The notes under the pieces are model-generated. The model was not told the DNA's origin. It ran no database searches and saw only the letters and a list, made by a program, of their open reading frames with translations. Made by a program: the position numbers and the translations under genes. A stretch of DNA of 64,000 bases from Antennarius striatus (Eukaryota > Chordata > Actinopteri > Lophiiformes > Antennariidae), in assembly GCF_040054535.1 (NCBI RefSeq), contig NC_090779.1, positions 22,624,501-22,688,500 on the forward strand, in the 5' to 3' direction. Shown in pieces: positions 1 to 33,393 of this stretch (its first letter is position 1; every line of letters starts with the position of its first letter).

Positions 1-180
1 AACAAGGTACCACACCTGGAATAACACCTGCTTTACATTACATCAGCATCATAAATATGTAGGGTTCATTTTATGTCATCTACAAAATACTTTTGTAATG
101 TTAAGGAAATAGTTTGAAGGGTTCTAGTATGATACGCTTCATCCTTCATCTTCATCGTCTGACTCACCGTGTCGCTTCAG

Positions 181-3100
181 GTGCTGCGGCTGCTGGAGGA
201 CGTCGGTCTGCCTGAACTTGTCATCCAGTTGGCCTCTCTGACCATCACAGAGGCTTCCAACGACGTCAACAGCCAGGTAACCGTAAGCACCCAGGTGAAC
301 CACCACAATGGGCTGGTTTCTATGGTAACTGTCAGAAGGAGAGATTATTAATCAATGATACATAAACTGCACTCTTTGTAGAAAATACTACAGTACTCAG
401 TCACTGTGGTGTAACAACAGCATAACAGACTGGTGGTAGAGCTGTAGACTAGATGTACAGTGGTGTAGTGCTGCCCTCTACTGGTTGGTTAGTAATAATC
501 TTTTACTGAGCTGATACTGATCAGTTATCAGGTTCAAGACTTAACAGTCTCAGCTGATCCCAACTCCGTGAACAGATGATGATGTAATTGATCATTCTGA
601 CATATCAGGTATTTAGTTGGTGACTAATTAACCCAAAGGGAGCTGAACTGATTGATTTGGTACTTTTCTATCTGATGACACAGAGCAGTGATATTTCATC
701 TACTCAAATCTTAAGAGTGCTGTTCTATTTTCAATGTTTTCTGAATCTATGTCTAACCTGTCATCTCCAGGCTGCTCTCTGGACCCGGATATTCAAACAT
801 CATCTGGATCTGGGGCATAATAGTGAAGCTTATGAAGCCCTCACCCAGAACCCAGACTGCAGCATGTCAGTACATACACACACTTATTTACACACATCTC
901 CACCCACAGTTCAAGAACAATGAAAGAGTAGTTGAGTGTTTAGAGTTCATTCTCTCGTGTAGAGAGTGGTTTGATCTGTCAACTTTTGTGCCTCAGGCAA
1001 CTGGATTGTCTGCGTCAGCTGGTGGTGGTTCTGTGTGAACGCTCCCAACTCCAGGATTTAGTCCAGTTTCCTTACGTCAGTCTGCATGATGAGGTAAATC
1101 AGCCTCACAGGTTCACGGTGGCTGTCACAGGTTCACATCTGATGCATGTGGTAATTGTTGTGTGAACTCATCAGGTCGTCAGCATCATTGAATCTCGCGC
1201 CAGAGGTTTGGACCTGCTGTCCCACAATTACTACGAGCTTCTATACGCCTTCCACATCAACAGACACAACTACAGGAAAGGTACCAATTCCAGCACTTAC
1301 TGACACTAAATTTGACTGAAAACAGTTATTTCCTACTGCCCTACCTTTGGTTACTGTGTGATCATGTGTGTTTTTGTGTGTGTTTTAGCTGGGACGGTGA
1401 TGTTCGAGTTCGGGATGCGTTTGGGTCGAGAGGTTCGGACGCGTCTTGGTCTTCAGAAACAGGTGAACTGTTACCTGGCTGCTCTCAACTGTCTCCGCCT
1501 CATAAGACCAGAGTACGCCTGGATCGTCCAACCGGCTGCTGGAGCTGTGGTGCGTCCACATACACACACACGCGCACACACATGTACACTTCTGAATCAC
1601 TGTTTTGAATCACTGTTTTGAATCTGTTTGCTGCAGTACGAGCGTCCTGGAGCGTCTCCAAAGAGAAACTCTGATGGGGAGTTGACCTCTGAACCAGGTG
1701 ATGTCAGCTGTTCTTCACATAACTGTAACATTAACAACCTCACTGTGAAGACTTGACATCAGTGCGATGTAATTAGTGGTAATAATAGAACTGAAATGTT
1801 ATTTTACTTTTCTAAACAGACATGTTGAGGGTCTAAAATACTCAAGAACACATAAATGTAAAACATTGACATTTAAGTAGTTTTTCATGAAAGTTTGGTC
1901 TGCAAATAATCGTTGAATTCACTTGATACTGAAATAAACTCAGGATCACTGGTTTATTTTGGAGTGTGCTGCCCTCTAGTGGAGAATTTCTTGAATGAGT
2001 AACCTTCTGATGTACAGTTTATTAAAATACACTTTATCAAATGAAAGATTTGCAGCTCAAATTTTTAAAAGCAGCAAATCCATGGAATATGAGACAAACT
2101 TAATAATTAACTCATTATGCTTATGTTTAAACCCTGGTTACCCCATCTGTCAGATAAATTTAACTATTATTACAAAGTTAGAATTTCCAATCTGTTCTCT
2201 TACAGTCAAACGTCAGGTCGACATCCTGGAACTCAAGGACTTGGAGAAAGAGTACATCCTGTCCCGTAGCCGTCTCACCCTCGCCCAGCACCACCCGCCC
2301 TCTGCTGCCATCGCTGGTATTACCACATTGCAACACCCCCAGTTGTTTGTCACCCCGTGTCTGTGTCTCACCTGTCTCTCTGTCTGTAGGCAGTGCGTCA
2401 GCTGCAGAGATGGTGGCCCTGTTGGTCCAAACAGGTCTGTTTGACTCAGCGCTGTCTGTCTGTCAGACGTTTAAACTCAGCCTGACACCAGTTTTTGAGG
2501 GTCTGACCTTCAAGTAAGTTTGTCTCTTTTACTCTGGTCTGATCAGACTTTATGTTGACAAAAAGCCTGAAAGACAAAATTTCACTTTAGGTCCTGATGT
2601 GAATTAGATGTCAACATGTCTGTCATGTAATTTAATAACAACTATGGCTTTTCTCTCAGATGCATCAAGTTTCAGTTTGGGGGGGAGGAGACTCAGAATG
2701 AAGCGTGGAGCTGGTTGGCTGCTAATCAGCTGTCGTCTGTGGTGAACACCAAAGAGTCCAGGTTTGATTTCAATTTAGTGACGCTTCACTACAAACACTT
2801 AAAACACTTATGCTTTTCATAATAAATGTGTTGTATTAGTTTAATATTAGCCTTTGGGATAATGTTTAACTATACAGGTTGACTCGTTTCTTTCTTCTGT
2901 GTGCAGTGCTACAGATGAGGCGTGGCGGCTGTTGGCCTCATACCTGGACAGGTACACCTCCACCAACGCACAATACCACCGCTGTGTCATTAACAAGCTG
3001 CTGTCACACGGTATCCCTCTGCCCGATTGGCTGGTTACGTCTTACAAGGTGAGAGAGGCGGCCATTTATGTTCAAGACTGTCGGTTTCATTAGTTCCTGG

Positions 3101-4081
3101 TTCATTTCCCATAATGCATTTCTGATGTGTTCAACCTAGGCTGTGGATGCTGCATCTCTGCTGCGCCTCTTTTTGAATTTTGACCTGCTGGATGATGCAG
3201 CTGAGCTGGTACTGGAGTATATCGATGCTCTGCAGGGGAAAGGTCACCAGTACTTTGGAATAGAGGTACAAATTTAATTACATGATAATCATATCAGTCA
3301 ACCCGCTGCCTCAAAGTTTGACCTGATTCTGGCAGAACAGCATCCAACATGACATTTACATTCTGAAGCAGTGACTTGAGGTTTCAGGTAGAATCCTTAT
3401 CCTGATCCCAATGACATCATTTGCTGAGGTATAGTTAGAACAAACATAGGATAGTGCTAACTTCCCTGCTAACATCAGTTTCAACTGCTTCGTCCCAAGA
3501 TCTACGTATATGTCAATGGATGTTATTCCTTCTGAAAGTGTCAGCTATTCTGGGATGTCTCAATATGTAAATTATCATTGGAACATCTCAGATTATTTGT
3601 ACAGATTTACAAGAATTTAATTTAAAAATATGGAAAAGTTTCTTTTGAATCATTTTAAAGTTTTAATGTTTAATGTAAACTGAACTCAACACCACTGGTT
3701 TGTTCAAGTGTGACAGTAGAGACAAACGAACTTTGTGATTTTTGGACTGGACAAAAATTAATTTGATCACTTGTAATAATTTCTCACGTGTGTCAGGGGC
3801 CTCTGTCTGAGACGGCGTCTCCAGTTTGGCTGCCGTACACGGCTGTGGATCAGCTGCTCCAGGCTCTGAACGAGACTCAGACCAACAGCAGCGTGAGTCA
3901 ATACACCGTTCGGTTCACGCCTGATTGGTTTTTTGGGGAGGAAATTGATCCTGCAACAGCGTCTCACTCCTGTTAATTAAACCTTGTCTGCTTTCAGTTG
4001 TACAATAAAGTTCGAGACAGACTGGACGACTATCACAAACTGGTGGAACAGACAACCAAGCAAAGACTCAATGCTCGATGA
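181..4081 (+). CDS. nup160: Nucleoporin Nup160, C-terminal part (5' exons lie before the window)
   Basis: NUP160 is a scaffold subunit of the Y-shaped NUP107-160 complex of the nuclear pore, needed for mRNA export and pore assembly. Thirteen exons with GT-AG borders and compatible phases give 466 residues: 181-276, 771-865, 997-1093, 1175-1280, 1389-1549, 1637-1697, 2206-2316, 2390-2513, 2660-2761, 2907-3048, 3140-3265, 3797-3892, 3998-4081 (stop TGA). The translation follows human NUP160 without large gaps; diagnostic stretches are RQLVVVLCERSQLQDLV, FGMRLGREVRTRLG and ALNCLRLIRPEYAWIVQP. It is the alpha-helical C-terminal region of a roughly 1,430-residue family protein. Poly(A) signals AATAAA follow at 4115 and 4213. 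The gene is convergent with frs2. I see no frameshift or missing exon. Confidence 0.95.
469..484 (-). promoter_or_regulatory. CTCF-like motif in a nup160 intron
   Basis: On the - strand CCAGTAGAGGGCAGCA, a full match to the CTCF core consensus CCASYAGRKGGCRS. Confidence 0.5.
1967..1982 (-). promoter_or_regulatory. CTCF-like motif in a nup160 intron
   Basis: On the - strand CCACTAGAGGGCAGCA, a full consensus match, in the same orientation as the motif at 469. Confidence 0.5.
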
Positions 4082-4114
4082 ACCCGCCTGTCCGTTCTGA
4101 CCAGACTCAACTGA

Positions 4115-4218
4115 AATAAAGTTGATATTTTTGTGTCATGATGCTGATTTATCAAACTTGTAAATATTGATTGTTTAGTTTTATAATAATTGTCTGTTTT
4201 GTACTCGTGTTGGAATAA
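4115..4218 (+). terminator. nup160 polyadenylation signals
   Basis: Two AATAAA hexamers, at 4115-4120 and 4213-4218, lie 34 and 132 bases after the nup160 stop codon. Either could define the 3' end. Confidence 0.55.
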
Positions 4219-4681
4219 AAGTTTTGTTTGCATTCATTCTTCATAATGAGTCTGTAGTCTTTGAGCCAGACCAGACAGGCGAGTCTGAGTTGTTTCTACA
4301 CATTTCTGGGCTTAACGCTAAGCTAATGCAACAGGCTAGAAACGAGCAACATCAGGACTAAACACGTGAGGTGAGAACAGCTAAATTAAACACTGGACTG
4401 GATACCGATAGGTATGTGATCAGATGATAAATCCCTGTTGCTATGGATACATTAACTTGACTTTCAACATGCGATGCTGCCTGAGTAGAGATAACATGTA
4501 ACGGCTAGTTTAACTCAGCCTGGACACTGGTGGTATCCGTTAGCATAGCTTAGCAGAGGGCTAACCGTTGGGATCAACACAATGTACGTAGCTTCACGTT
4601 GCTAGCTGGTGGAACCAGGCTAGCCGACACCGACAATCAGATGAGGCGTTTTCTCCAGCAAGTACAAATAAAAACAGGACA

Positions 4682-4687
4682 TTTATT
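4682..4687 (-). terminator. Possible frs2 polyadenylation signal
   Basis: TTTATT on the + strand is AATAAA on the - strand, about 400 bases downstream of the frs2 stop. If it is used, the frs2 3' UTR is short and does not overlap nup160. A longer UTR cannot be excluded. The interval 4220-5080 shows nothing else I can name. Confidence 0.35.
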
Positions 4688-5082
4688 GTGCAGCCAGAAT
4701 CTACTGTACATACTCAGAAACATAATGTCGTGTACCATGTCGTCATCCTTAGATACTGAATTACAGCAGCATGTAGTGAATCATATAAAAGGATAAATGG
4801 AATGCTTTGTTCAGTAATACTGATTTGTACCATATAAGGAGGAATGCAGTCATCAAGCAGACGCTCTGCACAGTGAGTCAACATCGGAGGTATTACATCA
4901 CCAGAGGAATAAACTGCTATAGGTTCATCTGTGATGGTCTGCGCCGACGGGTGACCACACAGGAAGTCATTGACTCGCGGTCAGGTGGAGTCTGTCACCT
5001 CGTCTCCATGTAGGGAATATAAACAAGCGCCGTCTGAGCGGCTGCGGCACGTCGAGGGTTAACAGGAAGTGGAAGGTGCGTG

Positions 5083-7975
5083 TCACACAGTGCTTTTGGT
5101 GGGCAGCTCCGTGCTGTTGTGTCGCGTCTTGCGTGACGTGCCGTCGTCTCGCGGCCGGGCCTTCTGCAGGTTGGACATGGCGGCGGTGCGCTCGATGTCG
5201 ATGAGGGCGTAGAGCTCGGTGCGGCGGGTGGGGGTGGTGGGGGGCAGTGGTGAGGTGGGGGTACGGGGCGTGTGAGGGTTGCTGCCGTCTGAGGCGGCCT
5301 TGTTTCCGCCGCTGTTGTCCATCTCCACCTCGATGTAGTTGAGGGTTTTGGGCGGCTCCGGGTGGCCCGACAGCGGCGGCCGGCGGAAATCAAAGTTAAA
5401 GATGGTGGGGCCGTCGGTGCGACGGCGGGCTGTGTCCGGCCGATGGGCGCTGAGCGGCGCCGTCACGTTCTCCGTGTTGACGTAGTTGTGGGAGGACTCC
5501 AGAGCAGCGGACAGGGGGTGGGAGTAGGAGTGGTGCAGGAGGCCGTGGTGGTTGTAGCCGTTGAGCGATGGCGTCTTCAGACCGCTGCAGCCGTTCTCCT
5601 CGTCCTCAGAGCTCAGCTTCCTCGCCTCCCACACCGGCGGGAGAGCCGGCAGGTTCTCGTAGTCCAGCAGGGCGGTGCGCCGCTGGGCCGAGTTATTGAC
5701 ATTCTGCAGGTCGGGGGTTAAGGGGGGCGGGCGGTGGCGGCGAGGAGCCGTGGAAGAATTTGAGGAGCCGTTTGGCAGCGGGGGGGCCGATTCTGCCTCA
5801 GTGGGGGGCTCTGTGTGGCCATTAGTCTCTTGTGGCTCCTCGGTCTTTTGCGCCTCCTGCTGTCTCTTCTCCTTCTCCATCAGCTGCCTCTGAACGGGGG
5901 TGGGGCCCAACACGAAGCGGACCCCCTGAGGCTCCAGCAACACCTGGGGCTCTGGCTGTGTGGACGGAGCTGGCGGCTCAGTGCGGACTCTCGGAGGAGG
6001 CGGGGGCGTAGGTGGACACTGAGAATGGGGAGACGTGGGACTTTCCAGCGGGGTGATGACGGTCAGGGGGCTGGGCTGTTCCTCCAGGAGCCCTGTGGTG
6101 TTCACGTAGGTGTGAACCTGCACAGGAGACACCACATGGGATTACATCATCATGACATCACAAGATTTAAGTCAATAATTATAAAAAAAATTAATGTAAC
6201 TATTTAGAAGCATTTTGGTCTCACTGGAGACGACAAAACAGACACAAAATGTGCCTGAATCATCAATATCAATCCTGATCAACATCTGATCAGCTCACCG
6301 CTTCATCAGCCACCAGCAGAGGATGTGTGGACTCCTCCCCCACAGAGGGCAGACGGGTGCTGGCCACAGAGGGGTGACGGGTGGAGGGGTGAGACGGAGT
6401 GTCCCCCACAGATGGGATCCTGGTCACACCGTTAGGAACAGTGGGAACCGAGTAACCCAGGGCTGACCACACACGCACGCACGCACGCACACGCACACAC
6501 ACACACACACACATGAGGGGAGATGTAACTATAATGTAGAGTTCAGGATGTAAATCACATTTACCAGCTACCTGCAGGAGTGTGAGGTGTGTGTGTTTAC
6601 CTGCAGGAGTGTGAGGTGTGTGTGTTTACCTGCAGGAGTGAGCGCAGCCTGCTGGTTGGGTTCCGGCACCGCCTCCTCCACCACACTGATGCTGTGATTG
6701 TGCATTACCTCCTGCAGCATGTTGAAGATCTCTTCAGCTCGAGAACATTTGAAGGCAAAAATCCCTGAAGAAGAAAAACATCAAACACTTATAAAACAGA
6801 TCAGTTAGTTGTTTAACGTTAAAAAAAAAGGTCAAATAAGTATCAGCACAGTATTGGATTAATTAAATATAAAAAAGTATGGAATTCTCAGGATCCAAAG
6901 ATGCAGACCAATGAAGGTGATAGAAGTCCTTTAATAGTGTTGTTAGCTGCTTAACTTTAACATTTTTATGAGCAACAAATAATAAGTTCCTACAAAGAAA
7001 AATGAACCGTATCAGCACTTTTGTTGAAAATTATGCTTCAAAAACAAAACAGGCCTGAACTCAACCTATTTATTCATTCTCATGTCGTGAGAGGGGGAGA
7101 ATAAAGATGATTAAGACAAAAAACAGCACCATCAGCTGTGTGTGATGTTGCCGTCTCTACCACTGTGACTGAATACTTTAATAGTTAATCTGTCAATAGT
7201 TCAGTACTACTGATTTTCTCAGGGCTGAGACATGCTAAAAATCCTGCACACGGTTTCAGCTTTCATCAAACGTTAGCCTTCATCTGTTCTGAAGGTGATG
7301 ATGACATCACGTACCTTGTCCCGTCTGGCAGCGCCGGCCACTCTCAAATGAAAACAAGTTGGAGTCATAACCATAGCGCCGGAGGCACAGATAGGGCCAC
7401 CTGACGTCATCACGGCGATGAGTGTGGAGGACGAGCTCGGCGTCGGTCAGCTCCATCACACCTGAGCCCAACTCGTTCCCATCGTCGTCCACGTTTATCA
7501 CCTGAACAGGTGACAGTGACAACAGCACAGTCAGGGGTAATACATAATCAAACCACGCTCTCTTTATTCGACCTCTTGCTCGCTTGACTAACCCACAAAT
7601 GAATCCTATTCACCGAAAAGATATATAGAAAAATAAAATCCCTGCCGCTGCATCAACATTTCAAGAGTTGCTTCCAGCAGTTTTTGTGTAATCCTACTGA
7701 CAGTCAAATCAAACACGGGTGGAAAAAATCTTCCAGACTGAGGTGAGGAAAATGTTTAGTCCTGTCCATCACAATGAATGCGAGTCTAGCATGACCTCTG
7801 CTGGGATTGAGAGGAGCAGCAGCTCTTTTAGAACTGCAGTGATGAGCTGTCATAAGTGAATAATCCAGGGTGTGGAGCGACTGTCAGGCAGGCTGAGGCA
7901 CGAACTCACCTTGAATTTACTTTGATGATTATCTGGAATTGACTCTTTCTCTGGACAGCTTAAACAGCTACCCAT
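5083..7975 (-). CDS. frs2: Fibroblast growth factor receptor substrate 2 (docking protein)
   Basis: FRS2 is a membrane-anchored adaptor that binds FGF and neurotrophin receptors and recruits GRB2 and SHP2 when phosphorylated. Five coding exons (7910-7975, 7315-7501, 6630-6764, 6299-6462, 5083-6117) join in frame to 528 residues, near the 508 of human FRS2. The start ATG at 7975 opens with MGSC, an N-myristoylation signal. Residues about 13-115 form the IRS-type PTB domain (LCLRRYGYDSNLFSFESGRR). The last exon carries the docking tyrosines: HTYVNT, DYENLP and HNYVNT (GRB2-type YxN), then LNYIEV and ELYALID (SHP2-type), and ends in a conserved basic tail. Parts of the PTB region resemble FRS3 (RRDDVRWPYL), but the tail is FRS2-like, and the neighbouring ptprb supports frs2. 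The YENI-type site (Tyr306 in human FRS2) is absent. Confidence 0.93.
6572..6637 (-). repeat. Tandem 31-bp repeat duplicating the frs2 exon 3 splice donor
   Basis: Reading the + strand, the unit CTGCAGGAGTGTGAGGTGTG plus TGTGTTTAC occurs in direct tandem copies ending in the exon 3 border. The last exon bases and the GTAAAC donor are therefore repeated about 31 bases apart. I assign the donor nearest the conserved coding sequence (exon end at 6630). The others are candidate alternative donors. Confidence 0.7.
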
Positions 7976-8144
7976 GGCTTCTTCAGAGCACCATCTGATG
8001 TCTGGAAACACACGCGCACACATTAGCTCAAACACGCCTGTGTGTTAATGTGACGTCAGTGTGTGGAGGTCCTCACCTAGATCCTGCCTCCAGTAGCTCT
8101 GGTCCCATCCTCACAGCCAGACTGACTCTCATGCTTTAGTTGTT
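7976..8144 (-). other. frs2: frs2 5' UTR exon ends (internal noncoding exon 8077-8144; leader of the first coding exon to 8001)
   Basis: On the - strand, TTTACAG precedes 8144 and GGTGAGG follows 8077, giving a 68-base exon without a usable ATG in frame with frs2. The first coding exon begins after TTTCCAG at 8001, leaving 26 bases of leader before the MGSC start. This is inferred from splice signals only. Confidence 0.45.
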
Positions 8145-11100
8145 CTGTAAACATGAACAGCAGCTCTGCAGACACCAAACAACACATGTCAGACATAGCG
8201 AGATGGTATCTGTTGTGTTGACTTCATCGGGCTTTGTTGTATTTAAAAAACAATTTTCTTGCAACTTAAAGTAGTACTTCAGCTTGTTTTTAATTTCAGT
8301 TATTCTGCATATTTAAAAAATATCTCTGATTTATAACAGTATCTTGAATGAGATCTGATTTGTCAAACATCTTTTTTATCAGGATACTACAAATGATGGG
8401 GAAATTATTTTTAAGTTAGTTAATGAGAAGCTAATAAAGCTCTAGCAGCTTGAAAAAACACAAATCAACTCTGGGTATTTCCTGAGGTTACACTCCTTCT
8501 AATCTTCTGTAGTCTGGAGAAATGTCATTGGTTGTGAATAGCTGGACTTAACTTCTTTAGTGTCAAGAAATTATGGAAATAAAAAGAATTACCTGGCTGA
8601 CATCAAGCCTTTTATTGGTGACAAAAGGGAATCAAAAGCATTTGAATATTAAATAAAAATCCAGACTATCATGGTCAATGTAAACGTAATACCTGGAAAC
8701 TCAAATTCAATAATAACTGAATTTAAGTAAATCTTTAAACTAATTCAGTTTAAAAAAAAGGGTAGTTCAGAGTGACTCTTATATTTACAAGGAATTGTTT
8801 CCCATCAGTTAGTGATTAGTTGTGTATTGGTGAAAATCTCTTGAAACATTGATCAAATACATGACATTCTTATTGTGACTGAGAATAAGAGGCATCACAA
8901 AGTTCAACAACAACCCACAAATGAACCAAAATCCTTTTCGTCACAGCTACAGTAACTCCAGGTGAGAAATTGTCTGGTTGGGCTATGCTGCGGTTTCATT
9001 GTGTCGTACTGTTGTGCAACATGTGTCATGTGCAATATTTTGTATGTGCAAAAAGGATTATGTGCTATTTGTGTGTGTTGTGTTGCAGCGCGTTCTGTCT
9101 TGTCAAGTGTGTGTTCAGTTACAACTTTTTCAAGACAAATATCCCTAAGGGGAGAATAAAGTAAACCGAATCAGGGCAATCAGCGCTGTTATCAATCAAG
9201 GTTGACGAAGAGTTTCATCATCTACCTCTACTGTAAACTCACCGCTTTGACTTGCTAAAGAGAAAAAATGACAAACTGACTACAGAGAAGGCTAATAAAA
9301 CCATCCTGAACAGGCTCTTATTGACTGTTTAAGATGGAACAGGTAAAATTTTGTGTGCCGCTGCTCTGTTTATACACTAAGAAGCCAAAATGTGTCACTG
9401 TTGACCGTGGGAGTGGAGCAATAACAGCATCAAATAATTTTCTGTTAACGTGGGTCAGCCGATCAGGTGGGGACAGAACAGAGTGCGAAGACCCCAAACC
9501 TTGAGGTTTTAAATTCAGCTATTAGCCATTAGCAGCTAACCCAAACAAGAAAAGATTAAAACATTAAATGTCGTCAGATTGTTAAGCCCGAGTGAGGACA
9601 GGAAGCTCCTCATCCTCATCAGAAGACTAGATCAACATATATAATAGAGAAGGTGAATAATATGTTTATGTTTAAGAAGCGCTGCTGTAATGAACATAAC
9701 CTTATTTTATAAACTCACACAGCAAAAGGACGTTGGTGTTGAACATATTTTGTGGTTTGCCTCTTACTGTGAAAATGTTTTCATAATTCATGGCAAAAAA
9801 ACCACTAAAAGCTTTACACATAGAATATGACACTTAGATTGTCTGTGAAAAGCTAAATCTTCACATTCTAATTCTTTTGTCAAAAGGAAATTAAAAACTG
9901 ATCAAAAATGTGTACTCAAGTACTCAATGTACTCAAGTACTAAATTTATGAAAATTCGATTTTCGAATATTCCGTGAAACAGACGCACACCGCCATACGC
10001 AACTATTGTCCTGCAGTTCCCCTTTCTGCCACAACCCCCGTGGGGGCAGCACATCTGCGTTCACACATCTCCAACATTCATCTCAACCTCTTGTTTTTTT
10101 TGTCTGAACAGAGCATCAGGCTTTATTCCTTGGATACTTTAATGTACAGTATATCATGGATAAGGAGGGTTAAGATAGTGGTAGTGGTGACCATTTCTCT
10201 GATGATAACCCCTCCCTCCTCCTCTTCCTTCGCTCTAAAGGTAAGCTACATGCTACATTACCATACAGTGGATCATCAACAACAGCTGACTCTAGTTGTT
10301 GTTGTTTGATGTCCTTAAAAAACTGGGAGAGTTCCTTAAAGTGTTTTCTTCTCCTCCTCAGGGATTAAATTATAAAGGAGCAGAATGTTACCGTAAACTA
10401 ATCAGAAATCCAATCAATCGTGTCAATCATGACTGAAGCTCAACTGTAGACTGGAACTATACATATGTATTTTAATTTGTTTTTATTCTTATTTATTACA
10501 CATTAATCTGATATTAGGGGTTTTAATGCTTTTCAAATGACATTAAGAGGCCAATACTTGTGGCTGACAGAAGTAAATTTGAGTGAAATAATGTAAACCT
10601 GTTAGTTCCATATTTTGAGGAGGAACAGCATTAAAATGACCTCAAATAGTGATTTTAGATTGAAATTTAATAATGACTCACGAAAAATTCAACTAACTGA
10701 ACCAATCATGTTCACATTTACAGTACTTAAAAAGAGTCGATACTTCATTACTGGAGTGAAGTGACACGTTCTTAAGTTCTCACTCTGATCATCTCATTTT
10801 GATGATTTCATTGTTGTATTCGAGTGTTAAGTATAAAGGCTTTCTGTTGAGGGTCAGTCCTGTAACCTTTAAGCTGAATTTCTTTGACTAGAATATAAAA
10901 CATCAGCAACAACCACTAAACTGATCTGGAACAGAACAACACTATAAAAACTAAGATGCAAAGATGTCATTCTTACATGTTGATTTAAGGATTATTTCCT
11001 CAAAATCCTGTTTTTTATTTCTTCTGAATGCATGCTACATCTCTCCAACAAATGAGAATGGGTCAATAACTTCTGTGAAATTATGGAACATAAAACTACT

Positions 11101-12409
11101 AAAACTGTGACATTGGTCAATATTTAAGAAACACCAAATATTGTTGCTTTTAAAATGACAAAAGTGGATATTTGTCTTTGTCATGAATGAGAAACTGTAA
11201 CCTCCTGCAAGAAAATGAGACCATTTGCAACGTAGAGAAATCCAGATGGAATTTAAACTATTTCACTGTCTAAATAATTAAGAGTAATCAATATCAGATT
11301 GCAAATATGTGCCGGTAAGCAAAGGCAGATGAGTTAGATGATGTGATGCAATTTATCAGCTTTAATAAACTCAAATCAATATGAATCTCTTCACATCAGT
11401 AGATAGTTGTTAATTAGGGTTTATTGGATTCTAATCAGCTTAAAAACTCAACATTTATTCATACACTTAATGTCTGGGTGATACGAACCATAATCTGTCA
11501 AAGATGAATGTCAGCAAAAATTTCAAATAAGTTTAAAAATGTAAAAATAAATGAACTAAAGACATAAGTCATGTGACGCACACATTTAAAGCCACGTGAA
11601 ATCTGAATTTAATGTGATCCTGTCCGGCTGTTGGCAATTAGATGTTGATAGACATTCCTATGGACCTAAAAACACATACATTTACTGGAGTCACGATTCA
11701 TTTTAATTTATGAGTTTTCATATTATCATTTCTTATCATTTTTAATATGAATTTTAGATAATTCAAAAGGGAGGGGGGAAAAAATTGATGTTTCTGACAA
11801 CTTCTAAACCAAAAAAATGCGTTGATACTTGACGCTATTTCTTTTGCGTACCAAAGAAAACACACAAACAAAAAATGAATGCATACCATTAACTCTTCAA
11901 AATCAGTCAATTCAAATCAGCTGGGGGAAAAAAAAGAAGTGATTTTGCTTTATGGAGTAAACAAATCACGGGAGACACCCAAAAGGGGGAAACTTTTCAA
12001 ATCCAGTTAAACTTTTCTGTTAAAGCTCCAAACAAACTCTCCTTGTTGTTAACCATGTTTGGGTGTTCACCAAGCGACCAGCTCCGACAGGAATAAACCC
12101 CAACCAACACATCCCACATCTGGATTAACGACAACCACGACTCAAAATTTGATAAATTTGTTCAACTTTTAACGGAATAAGTTCGTAATTAGCCGGATCA
12201 GGCTTCATTCCCTCGGTGTGTGTGTGTGTGTGTGTTGGTAGTGTAATGGCAGCTAGATAGCACAAAGCTAACTTGACCTCTCTGCTGGTTGAATAAGCTA
12301 ACACAGATTTCAGCTACCTAATTAGCTCCAAGGCTACGGTTAGCGTTCCCGAAAAAAAAAACACACCAACGCATTCTAAGCGTCAATATAATAATGAAGC
12401 CATACTTAC
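8145..12409. other. Long frs2 5' intron; no gene seen
   Basis: This stretch is AT-rich and short open frames in it resemble no known protein. Around 9080-9170 a segment ending in CCCTAAGGGGAGAATAAAG resembles the 3' terminus of fish LINE elements. Nothing else can be supported. Confidence 0.5.
9060..9172 (+). mobile_element. Possible LINE 3' end remnant
   Basis: The segment runs from a T/G-rich stretch into CAAGACAAATATCCCTAAGG and then GAGAATAAAG. This is the usual form of truncated 3' tails of fish non-LTR elements. No reverse transcriptase reading frame is present. Confidence 0.4.
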
Positions 12410-12880
12410 AAGCTACAGTCAGTGTGTTGAATTTGAGCGTCCAAACTTTCCGGGCGTTCACTGACTTGTGAAGCAGCTCGGATTTGTCCCAAAACGACGC
12501 TGGCCAGTAAACCAACAAGCCAGCTAGCGTTAGCCAGTCGCTACACCAGCAGATCCTCCATCTTTCCTCTGCGCTGCTAGAGCGCCAAAAAAACAATCAC
12601 AACTTCTTTCAAATGTGTCTACGGCCCGTTTTCGCGCAAATGAGACAAATAAATCTATTCAAATCCATCGATAATCCTTAGTAGGTCGCAGTAAAGTGTG
12701 GAGTTCCGTCCGAACAGAGTTTTTTCCCCGGAGAAAACAAAGTTTGCTGTGGTCGGACCGTCTTTTCAGCTGCTAGCCTGTTGGGCTAAATCACTGCAAC
12801 TTGGCTAAACTTCCGAGAGATCCGAGCAGCAGCGCTCTTCAATGTGGTGAAGGCTGGCGGGAGTGCGCATGCGCCGGCGT
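12410..12880 (-). promoter_or_regulatory. frs2: frs2 promoter and first noncoding exon
   Basis: A CpG-containing block at about 12420-12880 contrasts with its AT-rich surroundings. It includes TGCGCATGCGCC at 12864-12875, a palindromic NRF1 site typical of CpG promoters. On the - strand the block ends in CTT|GTAAGTATGG at 12410, a strong splice donor, so it is most simply the first noncoding frs2 exon. No TATA box is evident. The exact start site is unknown. Confidence 0.6.

Positions 12881-33393
<20,513 letters not shown>

Noticed and set aside
4995-5393. Pro/Thr-rich open frame overlapping the end of frs2
   Set aside because: A different phase of the same exon; the frs2 phase is clearly conserved.
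5362-6207. Open frames on the + strand opposite the last frs2 exon
   Set aside because: Antisense shadows of the GC-rich frs2 exon, without homology.
9974-10309. 111-codon open frame on the + strand in the frs2 intron
   Set aside because: Low-complexity translation with no homology or splice support.
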